A DNA stretch of 64,000 bases, taken from assembly GCF_032854445.1 (NCBI RefSeq), contig NC_088307.1:16242001-16306000 (forward strand), given 5' to 3'. How positions within the stretch are numbered: position 1 is the first letter of the stretch; each line of letters opens with the position of its first letter. A program made the position numbers and the translations under genes. The DNA comes from Liolophura sinensis (lineage: Eukaryota; Mollusca; Polyplacophora; Chitonida; Chitonidae). The notes below the pieces were generated by a model. The model was given only the letters and a program-made list of their open reading frames with translations, had not been told where the DNA came from and made no database searches. This document shows, piece after piece, positions 26,474 through 39,030 of this stretch.

Positions 26474-27348
26474 CAAGGTTCATACTCCCAACCTTTTTCA
26501 AGACTTCTTCAAGATCGCTTTCAAGGTTAGCTGGACATTTTTCAAGACCTTTGTATCTGACTATTTCCATTTCAACTCAAGACTTTACCCTGAAGATGGG
26601 ATCGCAGGGCGGCCACACCCATCTTAGCGATATTAAAGTCTTTCTTACACACACTGCACATTGCTTTACTTTTTTTCTACACGTTTGCACAGCGAGTCTT
26701 TATACCTTGGACTTTTGAGCCCTTTGTAATTGAACACAAACACCATTATTCAACTTTATGTCAAAGCGGACCAGGCGTAGTACAGTTAGCCTATACAGAC
26801 GACATACGGCTTCAACAACTGCCAAAAAAGCATAACAGGAACATCTTTCGAAACTTTCGCCGGCAAACACATGCAATGTGACAACTTCGATGCATTAGTA
26901 CTTAGTGGGCTTATATGTCAAACCGTCGCTGGTAAGATGTGGATACACATTTTAATAATTATCCCTGACCATCCTTTAATTCTTAATACATACATGTGTA
27001 CATCTTGATAAATGTTTGAAAGAGACAACAAAGCTAGATTTTCCTAAGGACATTCACAAGCTATGCCAGACGCATTGACTGGCACCTTACGTTGACATTG
27101 AGGCCACAGCCACATACAACTTTCGTGGCCTTGTCTGTCATTATGTATTGTTTTTTTTTCTAACTACATGTATTTCATTACAAAAGTATTTCTTTCTCAA
27201 ACATAGAATTAAAAACAAAAAATGAACACAGCACAAAAGTTAATTATCAAGTCCTTTTCAAGCTAGTAGTTTTGTTTTCAAGGCTTTTCAAGGCCTTGAT
27301 TCGTTTTTTATTTGTTTTCAAGGTTTTCAAGGTAGGATGTGAACCCTG
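26474..27348. mobile_element. Probable DNA-transposon remnant with inverted 'ttcaagg' ends
   Basis: Left end CAAGGTTCATACTCCCAACC then TTTTTCAAGACTTCTTCAAG; the reverse complement of the right end is CAGGGTTCACATCCTACCTT then GAAAACCTTGAAAAC. The ends are inverted and both carry short TTCAAG-type subterminal repeats. About 875 bp, no transposase frame. Exact boundaries are uncertain. Confidence 0.5.
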
Positions 27349-30300
27349 TATCAAGGTAATATGCACAAACATCTTCAAATAATTTCTGAAAAAAGCTAGG
27401 GTACAATTCTTACATTTTTCTCAAGTTCATGCCTTAAACTAACAACGTAAACTTTGTGTGTAAATCTATGTTTTAGAAATTTCATCATAAAGAAACATGG
27501 ACATACAAAGAAATGGGATATTCATTTTAGAGGATGGGGATTGAACCCTATGTTGCTGAAAGAACTTGATCTTTATAATATCATTAAAAATACATTTGTT
27601 GGGGAGAATCCTACCGATCCTCCAAGAAACAACTCCACTATTAAGTTTTTCTTGGGATGTTTCTCCTAATGTTGATGTGCTTAAAATCCCTCTTTTTTTC
27701 ATTAGACAGAATTAAACAAAATTTATGTGCTAACCAACTTATTTTGTCTGGTTGGGTTTTTGTTACTCATAACGAATAATTTTTTTAACAGTTGGTCTCA
27801 TAGTACATGCAATTTACATGAGCATGCTGCCCCAGTAGTTCTATAAAAAGCTCCTAAATAAAATATATGGTAATTCCAATAACTTTCTTGTCCTGCATTG
27901 TAGGACACACTGACAAAGTTAGCAGCGAGGTAATCTCTCCGGTCACACACCGACTGTGTGTGACATCTGTCACTAACAGACATGTTCATTTGTATATACA
28001 TGTACACATATATGTAAACCATGCTTTGCTGTTTCAGCTGCAGCTACTATGTCAAAAGGGTTGGTCAGGAATCTAACCTGACAAAGGTCAGTGGTTTTAA
28101 ACTCCGCTCATAAAACCTTCGGCAGGCATACAAAGGAAATTCTTCAGCACGGTATTTTTTAACACAGTCAAGTCCAATTATCAACGAAAATGAGGTCAAT
28201 TAAGCGATTGGATTATTATGCCTCAGATATACAGTTATAAAGAAACAGTTAAAGCACGTCTTACTGTAGGCTGGACTACTTAACAAATGTGGAGTGAGCA
28301 TGACCCATAGGGAGTCGAAATTTCCAATGAATTACTCATTTTGTCAGATAATCAGTGTAAGATGTTCGAGGAAAATCTTGAACATCGCAACCGATCCAAT
28401 TCTTTTTGCCACACTATCCCTTAAAAACACACCTAATCTCGTGAAACAGAATTGCTGAGAATTGTGTGGCTTGGGTTAAAACCGGCGCGAAAAACACGGA
28501 AGAGTCTTGAACACAGGTCTTTACCTCCAAGAGCAAGTCGCCCAAGCTAAAGCTGAGGCTCTAGGTGCAGCCCACTTAGATAAATCCCCTAGTTTAGTTT
28601 TTGTCAATTAAATTAATTCAGTCATGGACTGGTAATCACTTTGACAAATTGAGACCTTACACCCCAATATCCGCTGAAACATGATCAAAACAGAAGATTT
28701 TTGTTTTAAACCTATGTATCAAAGAATCCCCAACAGAGCCCCTGTTATGTTGACATCCACCCTTGTGTTACTCTCATCCCACATGTACATGTATCAGAGG
28801 CCCCCACATGAGCCCCTTCTGTTGGCATGGAAAGATACCATAGGGAACATCCCAAAATTTAAAAAAAGGTTAGTCAGGTGTGGGGATACCTTTCTCCTGA
28901 TTAAAAACTAAGCTACGGAGCATGTAGCTGGGATATAATGGTGTAATTTCCTGAACTGTCATTGAGATTACCACTGCCAAATGTTGAGAAAATTTTGCTG
29001 GATAGGAACTGTATCTGTTGATACATTGTTGTGAAGTGAAAATAATGGTAGTGACAATAGAAAGGGCAGGTGTATTTCTAAATGGATACAAGGAAGTTTA
29101 CATACAAAGCTGATATGTTCCATCCTTTAATCTTCATGCAACACAACATGATTTTGGGGCTCCTGTTCCTCATGTATAAATGTTTTGGACAATATAAATA
29201 AGGTCAAAGCTGGTGACCTGAGCTGAAGCTCACTTGGGTGCTTTACACTCTTCATACTTTAAGACATGCATGCACATTGAATGATGTATTGAAGACAGAA
29301 TAAATGTTTGATCCTTCACATGAAGAGAGAATCCCCTAAATCTCCCCAAAGTTTAATTACAATTAGGAAATTTAGGAAAATGAAAACAGATTTTTCAATA
29401 TAGATTTTATTTTACTTTTCACTCCGTCAAAAGTATCAGTTGTAAAAAGTTGGACAGGATTTTGGTTATATTTTCACATGCTCTCTTTAACGGACTGAAA
29501 ATGCAAGCACGAACTGCTGACTAAAATTAAGCCATCATACTCATAGAAATGTTTCACAAATGTTTACCTTTTTTATTGTAACAATCTAAGAAAATTTATT
29601 TTGAGAATTGCCAAATATTGGGAGATATAATTTTGTAATGTGTTCTGATCAATATTGAGGAAGTTTATTTGTGATCGACCATTTGAACAGCATTCTACGA
29701 TTATTCTTCCCATAAGCTAGAAAAAAAAAACACACACACACACACACAAAAAAAAACCCTACTTACCCTCTTTTGTTATACAGGGCTTGTAACATGAAAC
29801 TAACAATATTTTAATTTTGGCCTGACAGACATGTTTATCTTTGACAATTTGCTTTGGTTGCTTTTCTTTATTCATATCAAGGCTTATCATATTCATTTAT
29901 CTGATTGCATGGTGCTTAACGGTGTAAAGCATTTTCCACTCAGCTGCACTTGAGTGCTGAATAAGTCAGATGTATGGGTGGAAAATGGAGTGCCCATGGC
30001 AAATTAGCCACAGTCCTCTCCAAGCACAAGTACAGTTTTGGTCAGCTCGTAACACAAAACAAAACTGGTGTGGCCTATGTACACCACAGTGAGGAGCATA
30101 CACTGTAGCAGTCTAGAGTATCTGACAGTGATGTACAATACACAGTGTACAACCTCTCAGGAGACATGTGGCTGTACAAAGAGACACTAAGCCGCAATTA
30201 TCAGCAACCATTATATTACATGTATTACACAAGTCGAGTTAGACTGGCGCTACTCAGAGTCGTTGACATTTACAATACAGCTGTACTTACTCTTCCGATG

Positions 30301-30955
30301 ACACAAATCGATAGAAGGCCTGATGCTGACATTTTCTGGCAAAAGACTCTTAATTCAGTGATATAAATAATTAAAATAAATACTAAGTACAGCGAAGTAT
30401 ATAAAGGCAACTCGATACATGTGTATATATACATGTACATATCTGTACTTGTGTGTTCCTACTTTCCACATTTTTACCGAGACCAGAATCTAAGCTGACT
30501 CCAGTGAATTCACTTTTTGTGAGGAAAAAGTCTTGTTCAACACAGTAGCAGTTGCTCTGAAGGATTTAATAAACATTAAAATAAATGGACATGGAAAAGG
30601 AATTCCAGGTTCAAAACTCTGATGTGAAACGATGGATATTTTACTGTAAAAATATGCCACTTTGAATGGGATTTTTTTTTATGGCAACACAAGCAGATTC
30701 TCACTGTTTTTAAATAGTTCTAGTTAAGACATGATGAGAATCTGATTCCTGAATTCCTGTCAAAATTAAAGCCCGATACTTCTGTCTAACCCTTAAGTAC
30801 TGGACAATCCTTACTTGATTTTGCTATTTTTGCCTTTGATATAATTGTTCATTATTAAAATTGGCTCCATTCATGAATTAAGTTGCATGTAGTATATGTG
30901 CTTCTACTGCTGAACGGCACAGTACATACATGTAGATGTTCATATTATACAGAAC
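27349..30955. other. No gene seen (intronic)
   Basis: Unique AT-rich sequence with the AC microsatellite at 29.7 kb. A faint SINE-like stretch near 29,890-30,010 is too decayed to call. Confidence 0.4.
29721..29757. repeat. A-run, (AC)n, A-run
   Basis: Ten A, then about nine AC units, then a second A run; simple sequence. Confidence 0.9.
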
Positions 30956-31222
30956 GGGGCATCTGTGGCTCAGTTGGTTAGCTCGCTAGCGCAGCGTAAT
31001 GACCCAGTAGCCTCTCACCAATGCAGTCGCTGTGAGTTCAAGCCCATCTCATGCTGGCTTCCTCTCCGGCCGTTAGTGGGAGGGTCTGCCACCACCCCGC
31101 GGATGGTCGTGGGTTTCCCCTGGGCTTTGCCTGGTTTCCTCCCACCATAATTCTGGCCGCTGTCGTATAAGTGAAATATTCTTGAGAACGGCATAAAACA
31201 TCAATGAAATAAATAAATAAAT
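30956..31222 (+). mobile_element. Family-A SINE, nearly full length, diverged
   Basis: tRNA-like head (GTGGCTCAGTTGGTTAGCTC), body and (AAAT)n tail are all present with more substitutions than the best copies. A possible, imperfect duplication (ATTATACAG / ACTATACAC) flanks it. Confidence 0.82.
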
Positions 31223-31689
31223 ACTATACACTTAGCTTTGATTCCATATTTGGGAGAAATTTTCTCAATTTTTTTGCATAATTTATGGACACCCATACTT
31301 CACTGACATCAATCAAAGCTGTGTACTAAACTTTGTGAAGTAATAACCCAAGCACTGACTCACTCACTCTTTTTCTTTCTTTCCTTTCAGTGCAATATGC
31401 CTTTAAATGCAAAATTTTTGTTACACAAATATCCAAAATCTGACCGGCATCTACCCTAATTTCCAGACAGCAAGCATTTTGTTAAGGATGTCCTGGCTGA
31501 GTGACCTTTGACTGGCTTCTCCCAAAAGTCTATTAACTATCAACTGGCCAGAGAGGCCACAGGTTTGAATCTTGCTGGAGGTGCATGCATGGGCTGACGG
31601 CTTTAAACAACAGAGGTTTGTCTGTACAGGGTTAGCCATCGGTGAGTAAATGGAAACTTAGTGCTATTTGGATTCCCTGTTCTGCCTTA

Positions 31690-31883
31690 TAGCCACTCAA
31701 TCACCAGTGCTGCTGCTATGAGCTTAAATCCAGCTTAAGTTGACTTCATCTGCCAGCAATCTGCGGATTGTCGCCATTTCACCCGAGGCTCTGGCAGGTT
31801 TCTTCCCACCATAATGCAAACTGTCATTGTACAAGTGAAATATTCTTGAGTACGGCGTAACACACCAATCAAATAAATAAATT
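31690..31883 (+). mobile_element. Family-A SINE, degraded
   Basis: The 3' two thirds are recognisable (TGCCAGCAATCTGCGGAT, CACCATAATGC, GTGAAATATTCTTGAGTACG) with an (AAAT)n end. The head is too diverged to place exactly. Confidence 0.7.
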
Positions 31884-34800
31884 TAGGAGATAAATTCTTT
31901 TTTGACTACAGATTACATCAGGTTCTTTGTTTGATAATAACTGTGTTTTGTGCACTCAATGTTACAGCTTTATCTCATGCACAGTACGAATACTCAAACT
32001 ATTGATTTACCTGTAACATGTGTTAAAGCCCTGTACTTAGGATTCCATAGTCAATGCAACATCCACTGCACCTGTGAACTATAATCCCTATACAAATCCT
32101 AATGAGGCTTCCCAGGGAAAGTGTTCCAAGTTTGAAACACTTGATTTCATATATAATGATCAACATATTACAGTAGGTACACGTAGTCATCAACAACTTG
32201 TGCATGTACAGGTACAGTATGACAGCCACTGTGCACAAGTTTACACTGCGGAATTTATTTATTTACTTGATTGCAGTGCACTCCAATTTTAATGTACACA
32301 TTACATGGACTGTATTAAGCGGTATAGGGTGGATTAACCCAGTCAATGTATACGCAGCAGCATACACCAGTATGGACTGCTGCAAATATATTAAGTCATG
32401 CGCGTACCCTCTCCCCCAACCCACCCTCACCATAGAACTACTTCATCCATATCTGCATATATTGAACGACCTTTGTATACATGTAGCTTCAAAAGAAAAC
32501 CTAACCACATGACAGACAAAACCAGACATGGTATTCATCATGCATGCCGTACATCATGTCTATAGTATTATATTTCTAACTGAACAAAGAAGACATCCAG
32601 ATCCTTCACTGGTCACCCTAATGCAGTAATGACAACATTTATAAAAATTTATCGTGACCGTTAACATTATCAAACTTAAAATGAATACATTTTTTTTCTA
32701 TATATCTTAACTGTACCACATGCAGAGATATCACCACAGATAATAACATCCATTTCTCTTGCACACACAACATTCTGATACGTAAATGAATATATATTAG
32801 TGGCATGAAATTGTAACACAGATATAATATTAAACAGAAAATTCATGCATGGGAAATGCGCTGGTATTACAAATAAAACATGAATAAAAATACATGTATA
32901 AAATATTTATATGTACCACAAGCCTACTTTTCGTATAGCCTACATGTATATAGCACCTTTTTTTTTACACATGCTTGGAAATTGTATGATAGACTGTGAC
33001 ATTAACTGTAGTAGCAGGGCTCAATTTTAAGTTCCTCCAGTCTTCAGAGACCACTTAATTCCCCTGCAGACAGCCATGAATTCCTGTCTCACTTGCCCCA
33101 AAGGACAAGTGTAAAATAGCCTCTTGCAGACCAAAGCTCAAACCTAAGAAACTAAATGTTGTCAGCTCGCATTGTGGGTGTGTCTGAATTTCAGGGCCAT
33201 TATAACAGGTGCATGTCCTGATTTACCATACACTGCTGTGTTGCCCCCCTCCACAGCCCAACCCTGAGCCCAACCCTCCTCACATCTGGTATCCCCATTC
33301 AAACACCTAGCCTGGATAATTAGGTTTAGGGCAGAGTCCTAGTGGACAACCCTGCATGTTGTCTGGAGTGGTCTTCATGATGTTGTCCTCTGATGACAGG
33401 GCTTCAGATTGCACACCACATGTACTTTCCAGGCAAAATTAATACTGAAGCTCCTCTTAGCCCAGACCAAATTGAGTCAACAATAACCCGAGCCCATTAA
33501 AAACAATTATAAACTTCTTTTTGCACATGAAGTTGAATTTACAAAATCAAATTCAGAATTTTTTTTTGCTGGACATAAAATTTTGACCAGGAAATTTCAG
33601 TCTTCCGGCGATCATCATGTTATCCTGGTTCCTGGTTCACCAGCACTACATTATGCTATGTTTAGCTAGGAGACACATGGTCAGGAAACAAGATACACGT
33701 AAGTTATACGTGAGTTACACTGGTTTTTAAGACAGTCCTTCTGGTCTGTAAATAAATCCAGCAGAAGGCGACAAGATGTGTTTGTATCTTTAGAAATGAG
33801 TTTCTTAGACAGGGCTCACTGACACTGCCATTACGAATTAAACAGTGAACTTGGCAGGTGCTGCAATCTTGTCAAAATACTAAGAAACGTTTTCACAAGT
33901 CTGAAATTTACATGTACCTTTCAAAATGTTGTAATGTTCAAAATTGGTGTTGGAATTGTCTGCAGGCTATGGGGCAGAATGACAGACCCTGTAATTTGTG
34001 CGAAATGTCAAATGAACTTTGGCTAAGATTTACAGGAGCATGATGATGTAAGGGCAAGTAGCGATTGTGGCAAAATGTGTGTAAATATTTGAGCTTTCAG
34101 AATTGGTGTGCTATATGTGTATTCAGGAAGAATCTAACGCGCATGCATCAGAGGATGTAGCTCTTTGTAAGCATTATACCGAATTAGGTCCACATAACTG
34201 TTGGGTTATGGGTGGGGTGGGGGGGCCGCAGCGGTCCCCGTGTTTCAGTATAAAAAAGCCACCCTTAGGCCTCAGGCTAATTAAGGCTGTAATTTATGGT
34301 CAGCTTCACTTACGTTGTCATCACTTCTGAATCTCTATTGCAACAACAATGTATACATGCGACTCCTAACTTCATCTGTAAGCACTGGTTTCACTTTCAG
34401 CTACACTAGTGTTATACATGTAGCACTAGCAGAGCAAGTCAAAAATAACACTGTGCAGTCTGGTGTCATGTGATATATTTCAGATGCTATAACACTCACT
34501 TGTAATAAGTGTGTTGGTCTTTTTTTTTTGGTTAGTTATTTGATTTAATACCATGTTGGGAAAATACGTGTATCAATCTTTCAACGAAAAACTGTATACA
34601 GAACTGTCAGGGCAACCAAATTCTGTGCAGGGCAGCCAGGTAAATCCTTAAAACTGAGCCCTGAGTAGCATATCTAACCTACTTGTTCTAGCCCCACCCG
34701 CCTCTGAGGCCAGGTGCTATGTCTCTCAAAAAAAATTCCAAGTATCATTTAAAACAATCTGATCTGATCTTTTTTTGCGATTCAATCTGAAACCACTCCT

Positions 34801-35439
34801 GGGTTATGACATACACGCAGGCCCGATCACGGTAAACAAAAAAAAAAATTGTAAACCCTTAGCCACTTTTTCAGAAAGTTACCTACTTCAAATAAGGCTG
34901 TTTTTTTTTATAGTTAGATCCGACAGAGACCTGCTCGTATTCTGTGAGAAGCAAAATATTTTTTTTCAATGGGGCCAAATACGCTTCCACGAGGCTAAGT
35001 AGAAGAGCCTCACTTTCGTATCATCAACTTCCCAACTATGACAGTAGCCCAGTGCATCGAAAAAGAGGAGATTTGACAAATTTTAACCCAAATTTATGGT
35101 TACAAAATGGGAATTTAAAGTGAAATGAACCGTTAGTTACGTGGTAAGTGCACTATTCTACATAAATGTTGTGACAAATGTCACCAATGTACATCCCACC
35201 TGTAGTCCTACGGTTATATCATTGTGGCTTTTATTCGTGCTGTATTTGTTTTGTTGCTTCCACGATCTGCTGTCAAAAACCACACATCTTGTACTGGCCA
35301 TGCTCGCATCATTATAAAGCTGTTCTGAGGCCCTCCTTTGATACAACACTTCGCTTGGGGGTATGCACATTATTACATGCATACAGTGTACGTACATGGC
35401 ATACGACTTCGGCCACGGGTGTTTTCCTGTTTTCAGAGG
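31884..35439. other. No gene seen (intronic)
   Basis: Unique sequence leading to the channel gene's first exon. A short G-rich patch lies at 34,210-34,230. The 104-codon frame at 32198-32512 has no support. Confidence 0.45.
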
Positions 35440-35478
35440 TCTCCAGTTTTTGAAGGCGCGGATTTTTAAATGACTTAC

Positions 35479-35576
35479 CTCTCCTCGTCCAGTTGAGCCG
35501 AATCTCCCCAAATCAAATCCCGGAAACGGTATCGCGGAGGGAGTGGTGGAACTTGAGCGAAATCCGCATCTGCCAT
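35479..35576 (-). CDS. SLO2/KCNT (Slack/Slick-like) sodium-activated K+ channel, first coding exon (partial gene)
   Basis: Family knowledge: SLO2/KCNT channels are large tetrameric plasma-membrane potassium channels with six membrane segments and two cytoplasmic RCK domains, gated by intracellular sodium. Seen: 32 codons plus two bases, beginning MADADFAQVPPLPPRYRFRD. The run PPLPPRYRFRDL, followed by a GD and an acidic D/E-E-R end, matches the cytoplasmic N-terminus of vertebrate KCNT2 almost residue for residue and at the same distance from the start. The exon ends at a strong donor (AG|gtaagt) in phase 2. The chosen ATG at 35576 has A at -3 and G at +4. An in-frame ATG six codons upstream (35594) is also possible, and an in-frame TAA lies further upstream. 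The pore and RCK exons lie outside the window to the left. The family call is strong; KCNT1 versus KCNT2 cannot be decided and is probably not meaningful in an invertebrate. Confidence 0.85.
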
Positions 35577-35683
35577 CGTTCTCAAATCCAGCATTTCGTC
35601 TTCTACGGCATTTTCCACCAACACTGCTTGTGTTGTGAAAGACTGTGGTGCGAAAAAATCGATTTCGCGGGTTTAGTCTGCTA

Positions 35684-35693
35684 GTCACGTGAC
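35684..35693. promoter_or_regulatory. Palindromic E-box GTCACGTGAC upstream of the channel gene
   Basis: A perfect 10-bp palindrome with a CACGTG core lies about 108 bp upstream of the chosen start codon of the minus-strand channel gene, in locally CpG-richer DNA. CACGTG is the known core for bHLH factors such as USF, MAX and TFE/MITF. Its use as a promoter element is inference from position. Confidence 0.45.
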
Positions 35694-35960
35694 CACGGCT
35701 AGAAAATTCTGTTGTGGCGCGACGAGGGAGCTGTCACTCGTACCTTTATGACCTTCATAAATACGCACTTGTGTAGGTAATGTACCAGTTCTTTCCAAAT
35801 CGACTTCCGTCAACACGTTTTCACAATCGACAACCAACTGTCAGATACTACACCAGCACGTGTAACGTGAACGAAGCAGATGCAATTTTGTTAGTTGTTC
35901 AGCGTTGTGCGTTACGTGGATCGAATAGGTAATTAGATACTCATCAGTTAGATCCATCTG

Positions 35961-38717
35961 CAGTATGTGCCAGATGCAAGGCTGTTGACGATGCTTGGCA
36001 CAGAACTCAGCTTACTCTCAGTGCCACAGCTGTATCAGTTGCCTGGTGCCGTGGCTTTACTGCCTTTAGGGATTTAGTATAGAGATTCAGTGGTGATGTT
36101 TATGATACTGTGTAACTTAAAGTGTAGCAGATCAAAGATATCAGTACGCTGGTAACTAGTTGCATTGATTCGCTCTCAAATACTCGATTATTCAGTCAGC
36201 ATTGAGCATGTTATAAGCAAAATTAGAGTCTTGGCAGCCAGTGGTAATCCAGACATAGAGAAAAGAGGGCTCTGCACAATCTACATGCAGCCTGGCAGGA
36301 AAGAGGATAAAGCAGTGTAGGCCTAACTTGACATGAGCCAGAGGGGAAGAAGATCGTTTTTTGTTTTTTTTTTCATAATAAATTTAAGCTCTATGACTGA
36401 CCAAGCAGGCTAGCTTCCCCCACTTCTCTGATGAAATCAAAGGTGCTGGAAGCAGAGAAACTTGCTTCCTGCCAGAAAGCTTCAGAAATGCATTATAACA
36501 AGCACTGACCTGGTATATTTATTTGTGTGTGACAAGATCAAACCTATCTGAGCATTGCTTCATCTTTGTTTTGTAAGTTCCGGTCATTATATACAATAAA
36601 CCCATGTGTTTTCATTACCAGGGACTGGGTCTTGATATTCGGGGAACAGTTGCCTTGTTCGTATTCAAGATAATGGTGACATCTCCTGTAATGTCGGGTG
36701 ACGTGTCCTTGCAGGTCTTCCCTGACCTTTGACACACAGGGGAATCCTAATTTTGTACATGGAACTCAACAAGGCCGACTAAGATGTTCGTAAATGATCA
36801 AGCTTGCAAAGTTGTACCGATGACAATTGTAATATAGCCGGGTCGATTCATCCACAAGTTGTCACGTGCGCTATTATCGTCAAAATTATCTGAGTTATCA
36901 TCAAAATTTTTATATAGTCTGTTGTTGGGTACCTTAATATGTATGAGTACTATGTAGGCAACCTATATACTTATTTATAGATGGTCAGCTGATGAGTTAT
37001 CTCATGGTAATTCCCAAGTCAGGTGACCGCGAGAACTTCTACATGTATGTACTTTAGTTCCGTCAGATTTCTGCCACGGTTGGGTTTGGCTCTGTACTGC
37101 TGGGCACATGTACATGTGCGTTAGTACATCTTCAGATCAATTGAGCTACACAGGTGTGGCTAAATACATTTCCACTGGAAAAAATCTGACCACGTTTTGT
37201 TGGGTTTAGTGTATTGGACATGCCAAAAAAATGGGACCATATATTCTAATTCACAATTTTTTTTACCGCTTTATCTGTTTTTACCTTCACTAATGAACCC
37301 TTGTGAATGCGTACTCATTGAAATCACCAGTTGCATGTAAGCCTGACAGTCTGAAGTGGCTTATAATGGGATTTTGAGGGATTCCATCTGCATCAGGGGA
37401 GCTTACAAAGTATAATTAATTGAAACAGCAGACGTAGTTGCATGTATTAAACAGCCAGGACCTAACCCAGGTTAATTCATAATACTATTTTCTTGCTGCC
37501 CTTCTGTACCCCCCCCCCCCCCCCTCGCACCCCCCCCCCCCCAACACATCCCTCTTCCACATTTAGGCCAAAAAATAGCGTAAAATGTGGTTAAAATTTT
37601 CTGATAAATTCTAGTAGAGCTATATTAAGTGTTCTTTCTTGTTGTATACAAGATCATGTTCTGCATGCCTTTTGCATTTGTAATAAGGTTTGGCAGCACA
37701 GCAAAGCTTGACACAACACAGAGACTATTATTTGAAGATTCTTCTATTTATTTAAAATGACAAGTTGAGAAATGTGGTAAAGGAAGACAAGTTCCTTAAC
37801 TAAATTTTCATGAATACGATGTTTCTTACTCTCTAAGTAAAAGCTTACAGTTACAGCAATCCCAAGTAAGGCATCAGTGATCAGTCCTTCTTGGAATAGG
37901 ACTTCAGGAGTTATCAGGATGTCCACCTTAATGGTATAGAACCATCAGTAATATGACATGTGAATTTTATATTATTATTTCTAAATTAACGACTACAATT
38001 TACAGCTTTGGCATGCTTGTGCATACCCTAGTTTACCTACATGTAGAATATTTTCATGCCTGAGATGTGTGTAACCAAAAAAAAAAAGGGCCCTTTGAAT
38101 GTTAATAGCTGTATATTCAGGAGATAACTAAGCACTGTCAAAAGACAAAAAGTCCTTTTTAACATTGTACATTTAGCTACAAAGGTACAATGCATATGTA
38201 ATAAATCCAGATAAGATGCATATAGTTCACTCTTTAATGTACATTCATTTGTACATTCATTGTGTGACATGATGAGATAATGAGATTTGTAGCTCTCATA
38301 GGTAAAAGTCTCACTGAGGTAAAATTCATTTCTAATAAGGGAGGAATCCAGACAGCTGTTCTGTTTTGTTCCTGTCATATCCCAGCATTATTGAAATGAC
38401 ATGTATGTGAGAAATTTACTCAAATCATGATGGCTGTAGAAAATCTGTCAAACCAGTGTTGTCACAAACAGTTTACATATTTCCTGTCTTACTCATGTTA
38501 GTTGCACCTGCCCAGATAGAGTAAACGTGATAAAAGTACAGTTAACACTCGGATATACCTTGTTGATCAACACTTGATGTTTAGGGTATCTGAATGACTC
38601 GGGTCCTGAGGGAAGGGAGATAATCCCACTTGTTAGGTACGCCTGTTGTGGCTGAATTATCTCCCTTCAAACAACCCGTGAGGGAGAGTTAATAACTGCA
38701 AAATGTCTTTTTTTCAG
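35961..38717. other. Region between the divergent channel and kinase genes
   Basis: No supported coding exon was seen. It holds the poly-C tract at 37.5 kb. Any non-coding first exon of the plus-strand FAM20B-like gene should lie here or in the promoter region to its left. A possible donor (aatag|gtaatt) sits near 35929, but nothing confirms it. Confidence 0.3.
37509..37542. repeat. Two poly-C runs (16 and 13) separated by TCGCA
   Basis: Pure C runs on the plus strand; the minus strand is therefore poly-G and could form a G-quadruplex. It lies between the divergent channel and kinase genes. Confidence 0.85.
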
Positions 38718-38823
38718 GTGGTTGGAGGAGGCATCACAAGGTTTTTGCTGTGCTATTGGTCATCGTGGTCAGATTTTCCATCACCTGTCTAGCAGGAACT
38801 TTTAATTCCATAAACGTAAACAA
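38718..38823 (+). CDS. Probable upstream exon of the FAM20B-like gene (5' UTR or upstream open frame)
   Basis: Seen: a strong acceptor (tctttttttcag) and strong donor (AA|gtaagt) enclose 106 nt with exactly one open frame. It encodes a basic start (GWRRHHK) followed by a hydrophobic stretch (VFAVLLVIVV) and leaves in phase 2. Joined to the next exon at 44688, the frame continues (AA+G, then TAC CAG) and stays open to a TAA at 44908-44910, 15 nt before the kinase start codon. It may be simple 5' UTR, an upstream open reading frame, or the signal-anchor part of an alternative product. The kinase start has its own in-frame upstream stop and its own membrane anchor, so this exon is not needed for the kinase protein. 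Confidence 0.5.
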
Positions 38824-39030
38824 GTAAGTCTATATATTTCTTTCAATTGCGTTTGTTTCAGCATGCATGACATGAAGACTGCCAGTATATGAAAGATGAG
38901 GATGTTAGGGTTGATAGCATGCTAGATTTATGTTTGAATGAGTGGCTAAGTGGCAAAGTTGAGGTCAATGATTGAAGTGTACATATGTACCTATATGTCT
39001 ATATATTTATGGCCACCTGATCTATATATA

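Larger units (their letters stand above)
18387..35478 (-). other. Intron 1 of the SLO2/KCNT-like gene
   Basis: 17,092 nt between two phase-matched exons, with gtaagt at the donor end and cag at the acceptor end. It carries one family-B SINE, two family-A SINEs, a 36-bp tandem array and probable DNA-transposon remnants, each listed separately. No other convincing exon was seen on either strand. Confidence 0.7.
35440..35960. promoter_or_regulatory. CpG-richer probable promoter and 5' UTR region of the channel gene
   Basis: This stretch has visibly more CG dinucleotides (gcgcg, tcgcg, gacgag) than the AT-rich DNA around it and surrounds the first coding exon. The minus-strand transcription start is probably within it. 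The opposite-strand kinase gene begins a few kilobases to the right, so a divergent promoter is possible. No TATA box was assigned. Confidence 0.4.

Noticed and set aside
29890-30010. Very degraded family-A SINE
   Set aside because: Only 'ATTTATCTGATTG' and a few scattered matches; not enough to call.
31480-31620. tRNA-like SINE head around GGTTTGAATCTTGCTGG
   Set aside because: A box-B-like stretch alone, with no matching box A, tail or second copy.
32198-32512. 104-codon plus-strand frame in the channel intron
   Set aside because: Antisense to the gene, rich in residues expected from random AT-rich DNA, with no splice signals.
38037-38378. 113-codon minus-strand frame
   Set aside because: No start context, motif or splice support; probably chance.
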